In this document: positions 5,551 through 5,673 of the stretch, piece by piece
Numbering within the stretch: position 1 is the first letter of the stretch
Layout of the letters: the number at the start of each line of letters is the position of its first letter
From: an uncultured Anaerolineae bacterium
GTDB taxonomy: Bacteria; Chloroflexota; Anaerolineae; Anaerolineales; Villigracilaceae
Direction: 5' to 3'
NCBI GenBank assembly: GCA_903882765.1
Contig: CAIRYE010000289.1
Coordinates: 1 to 5,673, forward strand
DNA: 5,673 nt
Notes under the pieces: model-generated
Databases searched by the model: none
Seen by the model: the letters and a program-made list of their open reading frames with translations, nothing else
What the model was told of the DNA's origin: nothing
Made by a program: the position numbers and the translations under genes

Positions 5551-5667
5551 TACGATGTTTGTCCCAATTACTTGGATTCAAGAACGAAGTGCAACTTTGA
5601 AGGTTAAAGAAGAGGTAAGCTGCCGTACAATGAACCTCTTTCAGACCACCAAGTCAAAGGAGCATTC

Positions 5668-5673
5668 ATGCAC
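5668..5673 (+). CDS. Start of a rightward gene, possibly a transposase
   Basis: ATG at 5668-5670 is preceded by AAGGAG (5657-5662) with five-base spacing, a strong ribosome site that fixes the start. Only the codons for Met-His are inside the window, so the product cannot be read. The upstream sequence at about 5572-5600 (TTGGATTCAAGAACGAAGTG and on) recalls, from memory only, ends of IS30-family elements, whose transposases often begin close to the left end. That link is weak. Confidence 0.45.

Larger units (their letters stand above)
5344..5667. other. Divergent intergenic control region
   Basis: These 324 bases lie between the HAD-led operon (minus) and a gene starting at 5668 (plus). They contain the operon promoter (5523-5550), a palindrome at its expected start site (5504-5522) and a leader of about 170 bases with repeated TTAGTAA/TTACTAA motifs. 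No open frame of note was found; the only ATG in the leader opens a five-codon frame (MNPQT) with no Shine-Dalgarno site. The part from about 5570 rightwards is less AT-rich and may belong to a mobile element. Confidence 0.5.

Overview
The window is bacterial DNA with Shine-Dalgarno sites and sigma70-like promoter elements. It shows two compositions. The metF block is close to half G+C (29 of 60 bases at 1021-1080), while the right-hand operon is AT-rich (21 of 60 at 3661-3720). The lineage cannot be fixed from the sequence. One conserved housekeeping gene, several decayed reading frames, a long non-coding stretch and a possible insertion-sequence edge suggest an accessory region of a genome that is losing genes.

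Left part, minus strand: the first 18 codons of an unrecognised gene run off the left edge (start at 56). A rho-independent terminator (236-270) separates it from a two-gene minus-strand unit: metF (638-1546, methylenetetrahydrofolate reductase, apparently intact) and, 19 bases downstream, the C-terminal half of a DUF35 OB-fold protein. That fragment lacks its zinc ribbon and ends at a TGA where the family has the Arg of a KFRP ending, so it is best read as a pseudogene.

Middle, 1547-3125: this stretch is mostly without convincing genes. It holds a possible frameshifted small membrane-protein frame (1577-1788, plus), a G+C-rich patch with a short coding-like frame (2118-2216, plus), and a 70-codon acidic open frame (2633-2845, minus). 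The same frame continues upstream as coding-like sequence broken by three stop codons, so this is probably the decayed remains of a gene behind the operon.

Right part, minus strand: a compact three-gene operon reads from right to left. It encodes a HAD-superfamily hydrolase (4762-5343), a ComF-like phosphoribosyltransferase (4129-4740) and a divergent DprA/SLOG-domain protein (3126-4151). The gaps are 21 bases and a 23-base overlap, and a good promoter lies at 5523-5550. A palindrome abuts the -10 box at the expected transcription start, and related TTAGTAA/TTACTAA motifs recur in the roughly 170-base leader. By family knowledge the three proteins form a nucleotide-centred set: a PRPP-using enzyme, a phosphatase and a nucleotide- or DNA-binding Rossmann protein. 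Such sets occur in biological-conflict or stress systems, and DprA plus a ComF-like enzyme also recalls natural transformation. The system-level function is inferred, not shown. The DprA-like protein ends in a QxxLF tail resembling a sliding-clamp-binding motif.

The far right holds the first two codons of a plus-strand gene with a strong Shine-Dalgarno site. It may be a transposase, which would place the operon next to a mobile element.
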